Shown here one piece after another: positions 1 to 8,822 of a stretch of DNA of 64,000 nt. The position numbers were made by a program, and so were the translations under genes. Source of the DNA: Bacillus fonticola (GTDB lineage: Bacteria; Bacillota; Bacilli; Bacillales; JC228); contig NZ_CP052135.1 in assembly GCF_012955605.1 (NCBI RefSeq), positions 1,519,501-1,583,500 of the forward strand, given 5' to 3'. The notes beneath the pieces are model-generated. The model worked only from the letters and a program-made list of their open reading frames with translations, searched no databases and was not told where the DNA came from. How positions within the stretch are numbered: the first letter of the stretch is position 1; the number at the start of each line of letters is the position of its first letter.

Positions 1-156
1 GTGGTGACCGCCGTGGTCGTGTCCCCCACCGCCATGCTCGTGGTGACTGCCGTGGTCGTGTCCCTCACCGCCATGCTCGTGGTGACTGCCGTGATCATGG
101 CCTCCTCCATCATGGTCGTGGTGACTATTGTGGTCGTGATTGCCTCCGCTATGGTC
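1..156. repeat. 39-bp in-frame tandem repeat, four units
   Basis: Units start near 1, 40, 79 and 118, each 39 bp (13 codons). The first two differ at only two bases and the last two are more diverged. They encode the His-rich tail of the minus-strand ATPase. The unit length equals that of the Met-rich repeat in the multicopper oxidase at 2353-2469. Confidence 0.8.
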
Positions 157-225
157 ATGGTGATCGGTTTGCTCGTGTTCGGATTTGTGATGAGATTTTT
201 TGTTTTGACGTGGATCATTTTCCAT
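1..225 (-). CDS. His-rich N-terminus of a CopB-like metal P-type ATPase (partial)
   Basis: This is the 5' part of a gene that runs off the left edge; 75 codons are visible. The start is an ATG whose upstream sequence GAGAGGTG is a good ribosome binding site. The protein begins MENDPRQNKKSHHKSEHEQ and then becomes almost pure His, Asp, Gly and Glu in 13-residue repeats of the type EHGGGGHDHGGHH. Such cytosolic His-rich tails are typical of CopB-type copper or silver exporting P1B ATPases. The divergent Asp-box protein and nearby multicopper oxidase fit a copper role. No ATPase motif is visible, so another His-rich metal protein, such as a zinc transporter, remains possible. Confidence 0.55.
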   Translation of the reverse strand, partial: MENDPRQNKKSHHKSEHEQTDHHDHSGGNHDHNSHHDHDGGGHDHGSHHEHGGEGHDHGSHHEHGGGGHDHGGHH

Positions 226-414
226 GTACATGCACCTCTCTTCATAATGCAATCTATGGGTATATTAACCGAATATAATCGAGATTAAACATTTGTGTAC
301 CGTGACGAGATAAAAACATGTACAAACTATGATATATTTTAGAGGATCTCCATATTTTCTTCATATTTATTGTGTAAAGTAGTTCAGAGTACATCATAGG
401 AGGATAAAAAAGTT

Positions 415-1389
415 ATGGGAAAGTCAACAAAAAAAAGAAAAAACAATTCCTCTCAAGGAAAATCTACAATGATCTTATGGTTATCCGTACTGGTCATTGC
501 ACTAGGAACCTTGATCGCAATTAACTTCTTAGGCAATAAAAGTGCTGGTAATGTGGAACTACCGGATCTACATGGATTAGGCATATCAGCAGACGGTGAG
601 ACCATTTACGCACCAGCCCATTCAGGATTAAAGACATTCTCAGGTGGACAGTGGACGACACCAGATGCTCCTGAAAACGATTATATGGGATTTTCAAAGG
701 TCGATGATGGCTTTTATAGCAGTGGACATCCTGGACCAGACTCTGATTTAGTGAATCCTTTTGGAGTTGTGAAGGCTGAAGAGAATGGACAAGACCTGCA
801 AACACTTGGTTTAAGTGGCGAATCAGACTTTCATCTTTTCGCAGCTGGCTACGCTTCTCATGCACTCTATGCGTTTAACGCTGCTCCTAATTCACAAATG
901 AGTGAAGAAGGTTTGTATTATTCTACAGATGACGCAGGAACATGGACGAAAAGTGCTATGAGCGGTCTGGAAGAAGCGCCGACATCACTTGCAGTGCATC
1001 CAAGCGACCCAGCTGTTGTTGCTGTAGGAACACAAACGGGTCTGTTGTACTCTGAGGATAACGGGGATTCGTTTACAACGATCCTTGATGGAGTGGGGAT
1101 AACAGGTGTCACGTTCACGAGTGACGGTATGCTGCTCGTCGGTACGTATCAAAACAATGCAGAGTTAGTCAAGGTAGATCCTGCAAATCCGGATAGCATG
1201 AAGACATTGCCAATTCCTGAACTGACTGAAGATGCGGTAAGCTACATTGCAGAAAGTCCTGCAAATCCTGAGAAGATCGTATTTGGCACAATGAAGGTAA
1301 ATATGTATATGACTTCAGATGGTGGAAATGAATGGGAACAGATCGTAAATGAAGGACAAGGCATGACTATAGAAACTGTAGAACAATAA
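415..1389 (+). CDS. F510_1955-type membrane-anchored Asp-box (BNR) propeller protein
   Basis: A 324-residue protein with a short Lys-rich cytosolic start, one membrane segment at about residues 19-39, and a long extracytoplasmic part. The outer part carries Asp-box turns typical of sialidase or sortilin propellers: STDDAGTWT, SEDNGDSF and TSDGGNEW. NCBI names similar Bacillus proteins F510_1955 family glycosylhydrolase, but no hydrolase activity can be inferred from these turns alone. The start is ATG after AGGAGG. It lies divergent from the His-rich ATPase and convergent with the multicopper oxidase, sharing a terminator with the latter. A role in copper handling at the envelope is inferred from this setting only. 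Confidence 0.75.
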   Translation: MGKSTKKRKNNSSQGKSTMILWLSVLVIALGTLIAINFLGNKSAGNVELPDLHGLGISADGETIYAPAHSGLKTFSGGQWTTPDAPENDYMGFSKVDDGFYSSGHPGPDSDLVNPFGVVKAEENGQDLQTLGLSGESDFHLFAAGYASHALYAFNAAPNSQMSEEGLYYSTDDAGTWTKSAMSGLEEAPTSLAVHPSDPAVVAVGTQTGLLYSEDNGDSFTTILDGVGITGVTFTSDGMLLVGTYQNNAELVKVDPANPDSMKTLPIPELTEDAVSYIAESPANPEKIVFGTMKVNMYMTSDGGNEWEQIVNEGQGMTIETVEQ

Positions 1390-1402
1390 TAAAGGAAAAT
1401 GT

Positions 1403-1438
1403 AAAAAGAGCCGCACTCGTTGGAGTGCGGCTCTTTTT
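1403..1438. terminator. Bidirectional Rho-independent terminator
   Basis: A perfect 16-bp stem (AAAAAGAGCCGCACTC, loop GTTG) with A and T runs on both sides. It sits between the convergent propeller gene and multicopper oxidase gene and can serve both. Confidence 0.9.
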
Positions 1439-1440
1439 TA

Positions 1441-3054
1441 TTATTCTGGTTGATTATTTGCATCTGGATCTGGAGTGAAGTCAGGTTCGAAACCTTCATA
1501 TTCTACTAACGTTACCATCCCTGCTGATGCGTGATGCAAATCATGGCAATGGAACATCCAATCGCCAGGATTATCGGCTAAAAAGGCCACTTCGTACGAT
1601 TCACCGGGCTGAATGTTTAACGTGTCTTTTATAATGGGTGCTCCTGTTAATGGTTCACCGTTTTTACTTAACACTTGGAAAAACATGCCGTGTAGATGCA
1701 TCGGGTGTACGTCAGAAGTTGAGTTATTTTGGAAAGTAACTTTGACTTTATCCCCTTCTGCTACTGAGAGCGGATCCGTATTTGGAAACACCTTATCGTT
1801 AATCGTATACTCTGCTTCTCCATCCTCACCAGTGCGAGTATTTAAGTCCATTTCATATTCCACGTCGAATTCATCGTCAAGTGAAAACGGGCTCTCAGCT
1901 AATTCACCATAAGAAGTGAAATCAAAGATAGGCATTGATTCAGCGTCATCTGCTTCCTTTTGATCTGTATCCGTGGCTCCCGCAGTACGGATGACGGTTG
2001 ACATGTCTTCCATCCCGTCCATCCCTTCCATATCTTGTGCATGGCAATCTATGTGCCAACTACCTTCTTCCTCGACAGTAAATTCGATATCGTAACGCTC
2101 ACCAGGACCGATTCGAATGAGTTGGTCTTGAATGACTGGTGGATTTTCTATAGGCTGACCGTCAGTAGCGACCACTTTAAACCCAGGTACGTTTACATCA
2201 ATCATATGCTCCATATTCCCTGCATTCACGAGACGTAATCGGATGCGCTCCCCTTTTTCTACTTCAATTTCTGGGATACTGTCACCTGTTTTCCCATTAA
2301 TCGTGAACGTGTCATACATTTCAGCCATGTCATGAGCTTCTGAGCCCGATTCTTCCATACCGGACATATCCTCACCTTCAGAGTCCATGCCTTCCATGCC
2401 GGACATATCCTCATCTTCAGAGTCCATGCCTTCCATACCGGACATATCCTCATCTTCAGAGTCCATGCTTTCCATAGAGCTTCCTGTTTGCCATTCGTCA
2501 AAAACGAGTGTGAAGTCTTTGTCGTATGATTTTTCTTCCTCTTCTACGATAATGGTGCCGTACAATCCTTTATCCACTTGGACAGATCCGTTTTGATGGG
2601 AATGGTACCAGTACGTCCCAGGGTCTTCTGCCTTGAATTTGTAAGTGAATTCTTCACCAGGTTGGATCGCATTTTGTGTTACACCCGGAATGCCATCCAT
2701 ATTGTTTGGAAGAGGAATCCCATGCCAATGAATCGTGACCGGTTCAGGTAAGGTATTTTGTAAGTTTACTTCAACTGTGTCCCCTACAGTTGCCCGTATT
2801 TGCGGACCTGGCACCGTGTTTCCGTAAGTCCAAGCTTCAAAATTTGTGCTACCTAAATCAATTGTCGTTTCCTTCGCTTCTAAATTAATTGGTCCTGCTG
2901 AAGCTTCATAGACCTTAAAAGCGTTTTTAAATGAGCCGCTGCCGCTATTTTCTGGTTCAGAACTAGTCGATTCTTCCCCGTTTCCGGCGCTGCACGCAGA
3001 TAAAAGCGCAAGTGAAAACCCAGTAATCCCTAACCATTTCCATTTATTACTCAT
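1441..3054 (-). CDS. Multicopper oxidase lipoprotein with Met-rich insert
   Basis: A 537-residue protein that probably oxidises Cu(I) or phenolic substrates outside the membrane. The N-terminus is a lipoprotein signal with lipobox LSAC (Cys 21). All copper ligand motifs are present: HWHG at 109-112, HSH at 151-153, HPMHLHG from 450, and HCHDLHH at 502-508 with an axial Met at 513. Between the first two cupredoxin domains lies an acidic Met-rich stretch of 13-residue repeats (GMDSEDEDMSGME), like the Met-rich copper-binding region of CueO. Its own promoter region faces that of mntH. A second lgt gene at 7.9 kb could supply its lipid anchor. Confidence 0.92.
   Translation of the reverse strand: MSNKWKWLGITGFSLALLSACSAGNGEESTSSEPENSGSGSFKNAFKVYEASAGPINLEAKETTIDLGSTNFEAWTYGNTVPGPQIRATVGDTVEVNLQNTLPEPVTIHWHGIPLPNNMDGIPGVTQNAIQPGEEFTYKFKAEDPGTYWYHSHQNGSVQVDKGLYGTIIVEEEEKSYDKDFTLVFDEWQTGSSMESMDSEDEDMSGMEGMDSEDEDMSGMEGMDSEGEDMSGMEESGSEAHDMAEMYDTFTINGKTGDSIPEIEVEKGERIRLRLVNAGNMEHMIDVNVPGFKVVATDGQPIENPPVIQDQLIRIGPGERYDIEFTVEEEGSWHIDCHAQDMEGMDGMEDMSTVIRTAGATDTDQKEADDAESMPIFDFTSYGELAESPFSLDDEFDVEYEMDLNTRTGEDGEAEYTINDKVFPNTDPLSVAEGDKVKVTFQNNSTSDVHPMHLHGMFFQVLSKNGEPLTGAPIIKDTLNIQPGESYEVAFLADNPGDWMFHCHDLHHASAGMVTLVEYEGFEPDFTPDPDANNQPE
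2353..2469. repeat. 39-bp tandem repeat in the oxidase gene, three units
   Basis: Units at 2353, 2392 and 2431 are 39 bp and nearly identical, in frame, each encoding 13 residues rich in Met, Asp and Glu. Copy number is likely to vary between strains by slippage. Confidence 0.85.
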
Positions 3055-3264
3055 CTTGATCCCTCCAATGATTGTTCGTTAGTAATCATACAAAATAGTT
3101 GTGCAGAATCTATTGAGGAAATGTGAAATCTTTGTGCACTTTGTTAGAAAATACATATAAATTGTTAGGGTAGGTCTCCCCAAAAAATGATCCACTCTGT
3201 TCTTTTATTGCGAGAATTCATTGACAAATGCAGAGAATCAGCATATGATGACTTCAGTCACTTG

Positions 3265-3300
3265 TTTTGCCTTAGGGAAAAATAAATTCCAGGTTATAAT
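3265..3300 (+). promoter_or_regulatory. MntR-like operator and promoter of mntH
   Basis: TTTTGCCTTAGGGAAAA at 3265-3281 matches the Bacillus MntR box (TTTGCCTNAAGGNAA type) with one or two differences. A good -10 hexamer TATAAT follows at 3295-3300, so the box overlaps the -35 region. This implies repression of the transporter by Mn(II)-loaded MntR. The repressor gene is not in the window. Confidence 0.7.
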
Positions 3301-3364
3301 AATGATGGTGTTAACCATATTATTTATAAATACTCGATAAACAAACAGAAAGGGAGAAAGCCAT

Positions 3365-4645
3365 ATGGAGTCGCCGTTAACGAACAGAATGGCATCGAAG
3401 CAAGATCCTGCTTATGATGTATTGGCGGGTAAAACAAAAGGATGGAAGAAACTTCTACCCTTTTTAGGGCCTGCCTTTATTGCGGCGGTAGCTTACGTTG
3501 ACCCTGGAAACTTTGCCACGAACATTGCGGCTGGAAGTGAGTACGGATATTTATTGCTCTGGGTAATTTTGTTTTCCAATGTTTTGGCACTATTGATCCA
3601 ATCTTTATCTGCTAAATTAGGGATTGCAACAGGAAAAAATCTTCCGGAAGTATCGAGAGAACGTTTTTCAAAACCGGTCTCATTCGGATTGTGGATTCAA
3701 GCTGAACTTGTCGTGATCGCCACAGATTTAGCAGAATTCATTGGTGCAGCGCTCGGCTTATATTTGCTTTTTGGGATTCCCCTTTTACCTGCCGCCATTA
3801 TAGCAGCAGTTGGTTCCTTTTTAATTTTGGAATTGCAACGGAGAGGATTTAGAGCATTAGAAGCGGGAATCGGTGGGCTCTTGTTCATGATAGCGATTGC
3901 TTTTGCCATGCAGGTCGTGTTCGCTGAACCAGAAGCTGGACCCCTCCTTCAAGGTTTATTCACCCCTCAATTTGACGGGGTTGGAAGCGTGATGTTAGCA
4001 GCTGGAATATTAGGTGCAACGGTGATGCCGCATGCCATTTACTTACACTCCGGTCTCACTCAGCGTCGCGTGGTGGGAAAAACTGACGCAGAGCGGAAGC
4101 GGATTTTCCGGTTTGAGTTTATTGATATCCTTCTAGCCATGGTCATTGCCGGAGCCGTAAACGCCAGTATGCTGATTATGGCAGCGAGCTTGTTTTTTGA
4201 AAATGGCATAATTGTTGAAGATTTGGACGTCGCCTTCGTTCAGTTAGGAGAACTAGTTGGTTCGACGGCAGCAATCCTTTTTGGGGCAGGTTTACTGATA
4301 GCTGGGTTGTCGAGCTCCTCGGTCGGGACCATGAGCGGAGACATGATTATGCAAGGATTTATTAATTTCAGAATCCCTTTGTATTTGCGACGTGCGATTA
4401 CGATGGTCCCACCGCTGTTTATTATTGGATCTGGGGTCAACGCAACAGATGCATTAGTGATGAGCCAAATTGTGTTATCATTTGGCATTGCCTTTGCACT
4501 CGTCCCCCTTATTATGTTTACGAGTAACAAAGAATTAATGGGCAGTCTTCGAAATTCAACTTGGGTGAATGTGGTCGCTTGGGGAGCTGCTGCCTTGATC
4601 ATTAGTTTGAATATCTTTCTCCTGTATCAAACGTTTTTTGCTTAA
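3365..4645 (+). CDS. mntH: Nramp-family divalent metal (Mn2+) transporter MntH
   Basis: A 426-residue inner-membrane proton/metal symporter with about 11 membrane segments. The metal-site motifs DPGN (residues 46-49) in the first segment and MPHAIYLHS (from residue 221) are both present. The ATG start follows GGGAGAAAG. A MntR-like box lies in the promoter, which supports manganese as substrate. The gene is monocistronic, ending in a terminator at 4649-4691. Confidence 0.95.
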   Translation: MESPLTNRMASKQDPAYDVLAGKTKGWKKLLPFLGPAFIAAVAYVDPGNFATNIAAGSEYGYLLLWVILFSNVLALLIQSLSAKLGIATGKNLPEVSRERFSKPVSFGLWIQAELVVIATDLAEFIGAALGLYLLFGIPLLPAAIIAAVGSFLILELQRRGFRALEAGIGGLLFMIAIAFAMQVVFAEPEAGPLLQGLFTPQFDGVGSVMLAAGILGATVMPHAIYLHSGLTQRRVVGKTDAERKRIFRFEFIDILLAMVIAGAVNASMLIMAASLFFENGIIVEDLDVAFVQLGELVGSTAAILFGAGLLIAGLSSSSVGTMSGDMIMQGFINFRIPLYLRRAITMVPPLFIIGSGVNATDALVMSQIVLSFGIAFALVPLIMFTSNKELMGSLRNSTWVNVVAWGAAALIISLNIFLLYQTFFA

Positions 4646-4648
4646 CCT

Positions 4649-4691
4649 AAAAAGCAACGCGTGTTCGTTAAGGAATACGCGTTGCTTTTTT
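4649..4691. terminator. Terminator after mntH
   Basis: AAAAGCAACGCGTGTTC pairs with GAATACGCGTTGCTTTT (one mismatch) and is followed by a T run. The A run on the left lets it also work for the minus-strand genes. Confidence 0.85.
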
Positions 4692-4747
4692 ATAATGAGG
4701 ACGAAACTCGTCTCAATAATTAGTCCAGGTAGATCCTATGAGTTCCT

Positions 4748-4942
4748 TTATCTTTTCTTCACATACCAATAAATGATGGATAGCACTAGGACTGGTAATC
4801 CAAACCATAAGAAAATAGAGAGTAGTGAAGATACATACGTATCGAATGAACTAACGCCACTAGTTAAGGTTAACGATATACTCAAACAAATGATCCCGAT
4901 GGCTACTAGTAGGATGACGATGATCCAATCTAACCATTTCAA
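4748..4942 (-). CDS. Small two-helix membrane protein downstream of the kinase
   Basis: A 64-residue protein of two hydrophobic segments (about 7-27 and 39-59) ending YVKKR. The start is TTG, 15 bp after the histidine kinase stop, with a weak site GTAGGA upstream, so it is probably the last gene of the two-component operon. I do not recognise a family. Confidence 0.5.
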   Translation of the reverse strand: MKWLDWIIVILLVAIGIICLSISLTLTSGVSSFDTYVSSLLSIFLWFGLPVLVLSIIYWYVKKR

Positions 4943-4957
4943 TGTTGTTCCTACTTT

Positions 4958-6361
4958 CTACCCTGTAGTAATGGGGAAGGTAAGCTTAAACTGTGTCCCC
5001 TTTCCTTCCTTACTCTCCACTTCAATCTGCCCGTTGTGTAGCTCTACTAATTTACTCACGATCGCAAGACCCAACCCAGTGCCTCCAAATTGTCTTGAAC
5101 GAGATTTTTCCACGCGATAAAACCGCTCAAATATAAAAGGTAATTCTTTTTCGGGAATTCCATGTCCCGTATCTTTGATCGTCATACGAATGGTGGATTC
5201 ATGTGTTTTTGTGACAAGAAGTGTGACGTCACCAACATCGGTGTGGCGGATTGCGTTATCTAATAAATTTGTGAAAATTTCTTCAAGCCTTTTCTGATCA
5301 GCAAACAGTAATGGGATAGGGTCATCCGATTTGATTTTAAATCCCAACCCCTTTTTGTTTGCAATCATTGAGTATTTCAAATTCAACCTCTCGAGCATTT
5401 CGGAGAGGTTCACCCATTCCTTATGTAGATCAAATTTACCTTCTTCCATTTTTGATAGGTCAAACAGATCAGAAATGAGGTGGCTTAAACGGGTTGCTTC
5501 GTGTTCAATAATAGACAAATACTGTTCTTTCTCTTCTTCCGTTTGATAGAGCTTTTCTTTCAACACTTCAGCATAACCTTTTAGATAAGATACAGGTGTT
5601 TTCAATTCGTGAGAGATACTGGCAAAAAATTCACTCCTTGAGTCTCGGTACCTCTTGAGTTCCCCCGACAGATCATTAATTGCGTTCCCGAGTGAACCCG
5701 CTTCATCTTGTGAGCGGACGACCACTTGTGTTTCCAGGTTTCCCTTAGCAATCGACCGAGTCGCCCTTTCCATTTCTACTAGTGGAGCGGAAAGTTTACG
5801 TGATGCAACGACTGTAAAAGCTAGCGCTAAAAAGAATCCCCCTATTCCCGAAAGCATGAATAAGCCTCTGACAGTTTGTAGTGATTGGCGAACATCCTCA
5901 ATTGATGATAAGACGAAGAGTCCCCCAAAGAAGGAAGAATCTTCATTTAGAATGGGCTGACCTAAAATGAGATAGCGTTTATTGGAATTTGGCTCAGTAT
6001 ATTCAAATTCAACGGTGTCCCCGTTACTGAGTGTTGGTAAAGCGTCCTCTGGAAGGGTAATCATCATTCCTGTTACCCCTGCATGAGAAATGAGTTGCCC
6101 TTGTGAATTCGTAATGACTAACTTATTTTGAGAAATCTCACTCACCATCTCAATCATACGAAGAGATACATCGCTTCGGTTATCTGTTAAGATCTTCGCG
6201 TAATTGAAGGACACTTTTTGCGCTTCTTGCCTGACTTTACTATAGTAAAAATCAGAAAAAACTTGATTAATCACAAAGCCAAAGGGGAGAAATACAAGAA
6301 GGAATACAGTCATCATCGTTAAACCCAACTTGACATCAATGCGATTAACTTTCATGGCCAC
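4958..6361 (-). CDS. Two-component sensor histidine kinase
   Basis: A 467-residue membrane kinase. Segments near residues 11-33 and 168-187 flank an extracytoplasmic sensor domain of about 130 residues. A HAMP linker follows, then the HisKA box ASISHELKTP (His 251), the N box NLLDNAIRH and the glycine box GTGLGLAI. The reading frame overlaps the end of the response regulator gene; the second Met (6355) is an equally possible start. The signal is unknown. Its place between mntH and the copper and redox genes suggests a metal or envelope signal, which is inference. Confidence 0.92.
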   Translation of the reverse strand: MAMKVNRIDVKLGLTMMTVFLLVFLPFGFVINQVFSDFYYSKVRQEAQKVSFNYAKILTDNRSDVSLRMIEMVSEISQNKLVITNSQGQLISHAGVTGMMITLPEDALPTLSNGDTVEFEYTEPNSNKRYLILGQPILNEDSSFFGGLFVLSSIEDVRQSLQTVRGLFMLSGIGGFFLALAFTVVASRKLSAPLVEMERATRSIAKGNLETQVVVRSQDEAGSLGNAINDLSGELKRYRDSRSEFFASISHELKTPVSYLKGYAEVLKEKLYQTEEEKEQYLSIIEHEATRLSHLISDLFDLSKMEEGKFDLHKEWVNLSEMLERLNLKYSMIANKKGLGFKIKSDDPIPLLFADQKRLEEIFTNLLDNAIRHTDVGDVTLLVTKTHESTIRMTIKDTGHGIPEKELPFIFERFYRVEKSRSRQFGGTGLGLAIVSKLVELHNGQIEVESKEGKGTQFKLTFPITTG

Positions 6362-7058
6362 TCGATCCTATAATTTTGTATCCTACACCCCAAACCGTTT
6401 GTATAGGGTTATAAGGAAGTCCCGCCCTTTTTAGTTTTCGTCGAATGCTCTTAATGTGTGTGTCGACTGTTCTCTCGTCGCCAAAGTAGTCCATTCCCCA
6501 GACGATGAAAAGAATCTGTTCACGGCTATATACTCGTTTAGGATGAGTGAGCAGCATTTTTAAAAGTTCATATTCCTTTGGTGTTAAATGAACAGGCTGT
6601 TCGTCCACCGATACGACATGTTCACTTACATCCATGGTCAGACCGTCTAAAGAGATTTTCTTATCCATTGTTTCTTCAGCAGGTGTCTTTTGTACTCTTC
6701 TTAATAAAGCCTGTACACGTGCAATGAATTCTTCTGTTTCAAAAGGCTTCGTTAAGTAATCATCAGCCCCTGTTTCGAGTCCTTTCACTTTATCCCGTGT
6801 TTCTGTTTTAGCCGTGAGCATGAGGATCGGAACCGAAGCATCCCTTTTTCTAATCTCTTGACACACTTCGATTCCATCTAGTCCAGGCATCATTAAATCT
6901 AGAATAACTAGCTGGAACAATTGATCATTCATTTTATCCAAAGCGGTACCGCCATTTTCCGCTTCAATCACATAAAAGCCTGACTTCACTAAATGGATAC
7001 GAAGTAAATTTCTCATATTCCATTCATCATCAACAACTAAAATTTTCACTTTGTCCAT
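6345..7058 (-). CDS. OmpR/PhoB-family response regulator
   Basis: 237 residues: a receiver domain with acidic pair DD at 10-11, phospho-acceptor Asp 54 in VILDLMMPG and the Lys of LTKPF, then an OmpR winged-helix domain ending in a typical VWGVGYKI motif. The ATG follows ATGAGGTTG. It is first in an operon with the kinase, whose start it overlaps. Confidence 0.95.
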   Translation of the reverse strand: MDKVKILVVDDEWNMRNLLRIHLVKSGFYVIEAENGGTALDKMNDQLFQLVILDLMMPGLDGIEVCQEIRKRDASVPILMLTAKTETRDKVKGLETGADDYLTKPFETEEFIARVQALLRRVQKTPAEETMDKKISLDGLTMDVSEHVVSVDEQPVHLTPKEYELLKMLLTHPKRVYSREQILFIVWGMDYFGDERTVDTHIKSIRRKLKRAGLPYNPIQTVWGVGYKIIGSSGHES

Positions 7059-7141
7059 ATGTCAACCTCATTTTATAATGTTGGTTCCCATCTATTATTT
7101 CAACAGCCATTCTGTTAATCAAGTCCATTTAAAGTAAAAAA

Positions 7142-7500
7142 AGGCTCTTTTCGTATCCTTTGTTGTTTTTACAATACAGTAATCTCATGATGCGACGTAA
7201 TGAAGAAACTGCTAGAATACGCTGCGGAAATACACTTCGCTTTTCCGCAGGAGTCTACGTGTATTTCCTCCGCTAGGTTTGACTCGCCATCTGTTCGTTG
7301 ATTGGAGCAGAAGGCGGCGACTCCTGCGGGATCAGCGGGACAGGTGAGACCCCACAGGCGCTTGCGCCGAGGAGGCTCACCGCCCGCCCCGCGGAAAGCG
7401 TCCGCCTGCAGCGGAAATCAACACAGCAGTATGTCGCATCATAATGCTACTGTGTAATGAGATTTCATTAAAAAAGCAACAATCTTTTAGAAAACAGCCT
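7142..7500. mobile_element. MITE-like element, copy 1
   Basis: A 359-bp non-coding block with imperfect inverted ends: the left end starts AGGCTCTTTTCGTATCCTTTG and the right end, read from outside, starts AGGCTGTTTTCTAAAAG. Similarity extends about 60 bp inward to ATGATGCGAC. The inside is GC-rich and highly self-complementary, for example GGAAATACAC facing GTGTATTTCC. The same sequence recurs at 44946-45817 and, as an end fragment, at 60065-60116. No transposase is encoded here, so it would need help in trans. Confidence 0.65.
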
Positions 7501-7544
7501 AAAAAAAAGAGCAGATGTCCGCTCTTTTCCTATTTGTATTAAAC

Positions 7545-7820
7545 TTAAGATATTTCTCTTTTCTGTTTTAACTCAATCACTTGCCCTGAATTGTGGGAAG
7601 GGGAACTTTTCAATGCTTGCACTGATTTTGTAAGCTCTTCGTTTTTTGCCATTAATTCAGCCACTTGCATTTCGAGGGTCTGAACGTCATTCGGTTTTTC
7701 AAGTCCTGTTTTAGCCTTCGAAGTATTACATTTTTCTTTCTTCCCTCCAGACATTCCTTTCATACAGAACAACATCATAATCGGGCACGCAGCTAAAAGC
7801 AACAATGGAATCCATGACAT
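7545..7820 (-). CDS. Small membrane protein with coiled-coil tail (DUF2933-like, tentative)
   Basis: 91 residues from the ATG that follows GAGGAGGTGCCACAC. One membrane segment with Cys and Met residues (AACPIMMLFCMKGM) is followed by a Lys-rich linker and a predicted coiled coil (about residues 45-75). Small proteins of this look occur beside copper genes in Bacillus islands. The family assignment is tentative. Confidence 0.6.
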   Translation of the reverse strand: MSWIPLLLLAACPIMMLFCMKGMSGGKKEKCNTSKAKTGLEKPNDVQTLEMQVAELMAKNEELTKSVQALKSSPSHNSGQVIELKQKREIS

Positions 7821-7934
7821 GTGTGGCACCTCCTCAAAGTTTGGTAATTATATACTATCCAAGAGGTGTGATAGTATTGTGAAAAAAATGAAAAAACGAT
7901 TGTTTCCTCAAATATTTCTATCTCACGCTGTAGG

Positions 7935-8711
7935 TTATTTCGCTGCCACCTTTTTAGATCTTAAATAGAAGAAGCCCATTAAGAGCAAGGAAACCACAAT
8001 AACCGTTACACTCGTTAGTTGTCCTGCTGTTAAGTCAAACAAATATCTTGGTGAGTCGCCCCGAAGAAAACCGAGCATAAATCGACCAATCGAGTAAAGG
8101 ATGTTGTAGAATAGGAAGATAAATCCTGTTGGCCACGTTTTATTTTTCAAAATGAGCAAAAGACCGAATACGATAAAATCCCATTGTCCTTCCCATACTT
8201 CTGCCGGCCAAAGCGGCTGTGAACCATAGGTATTGTATGCCATCGTTCCTTCAGGAAAAACAAGACCGAAATTGGACCCTGTTGGAGAACCGAATGCATC
8301 CCCATTTAATAGACAAGCAATCCTACCGATGGCTTGTCCTAAAATAATCCCCGGTGCCATGATATCAGCAAATTCCCAAAAATTCAGTTTGTGACGCCAT
8401 GAATAAAGGGCTCCTGCCACAAATCCCCCCACTAAGCCTCCTTGGATCGCCAGACCCCCTTCCCAAATGAGAAAGATCTGACCTAAATTCTGACTATAGG
8501 TCTCCCACTGAAAGAAGAAGACATGCCAGAAGCGTGCTCCAATGATCGCTCCAATGATGACATAAAACGAAACATCGATGATATGTTTTTGATACTTTGT
8601 TCCTCTTGCTAAGTAATAAGAAACTCCTAGGCCAAGCAAAATGGCTAGAGCAACAATTAATCCATAAGATCGAATGGGAAAATCGCCAATCTCAAAAAGT
8701 ATAACCCTCAT
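7935..8711 (-). CDS. lgt: Prolipoprotein diacylglyceryl transferase (Lgt)
   Basis: 258 residues, seven predicted membrane segments. It transfers a diacylglyceryl group from phosphatidylglycerol to the lipobox Cys of prelipoproteins. The Lgt signature is visible as GRIACLLNGDAFGSPTG, with the preceding PGIILGQAIGR stretch. The start ATG follows AAAGGAGAC. The housekeeping lgt of Bacilli usually sits with hprK, so this is probably a second copy belonging to the metal block, where it may serve the oxidase lipoprotein. Confidence 0.92.
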   Translation of the reverse strand: MRVILFEIGDFPIRSYGLIVALAILLGLGVSYYLARGTKYQKHIIDVSFYVIIGAIIGARFWHVFFFQWETYSQNLGQIFLIWEGGLAIQGGLVGGFVAGALYSWRHKLNFWEFADIMAPGIILGQAIGRIACLLNGDAFGSPTGSNFGLVFPEGTMAYNTYGSQPLWPAEVWEGQWDFIVFGLLLILKNKTWPTGFIFLFYNILYSIGRFMLGFLRGDSPRYLFDLTAGQLTSVTVIVVSLLLMGFFYLRSKKVAAK

Positions 8712-8822
8712 AAGTAGTCTCCTTTATCTGTGTAGTCAACTTAGGATATTTAGTAGAGTGAATATTTTCCATCATTTATTTGTCGGTATGTTCCACAGGG
8801 GCCTAAACAAAATGTGGAATCC

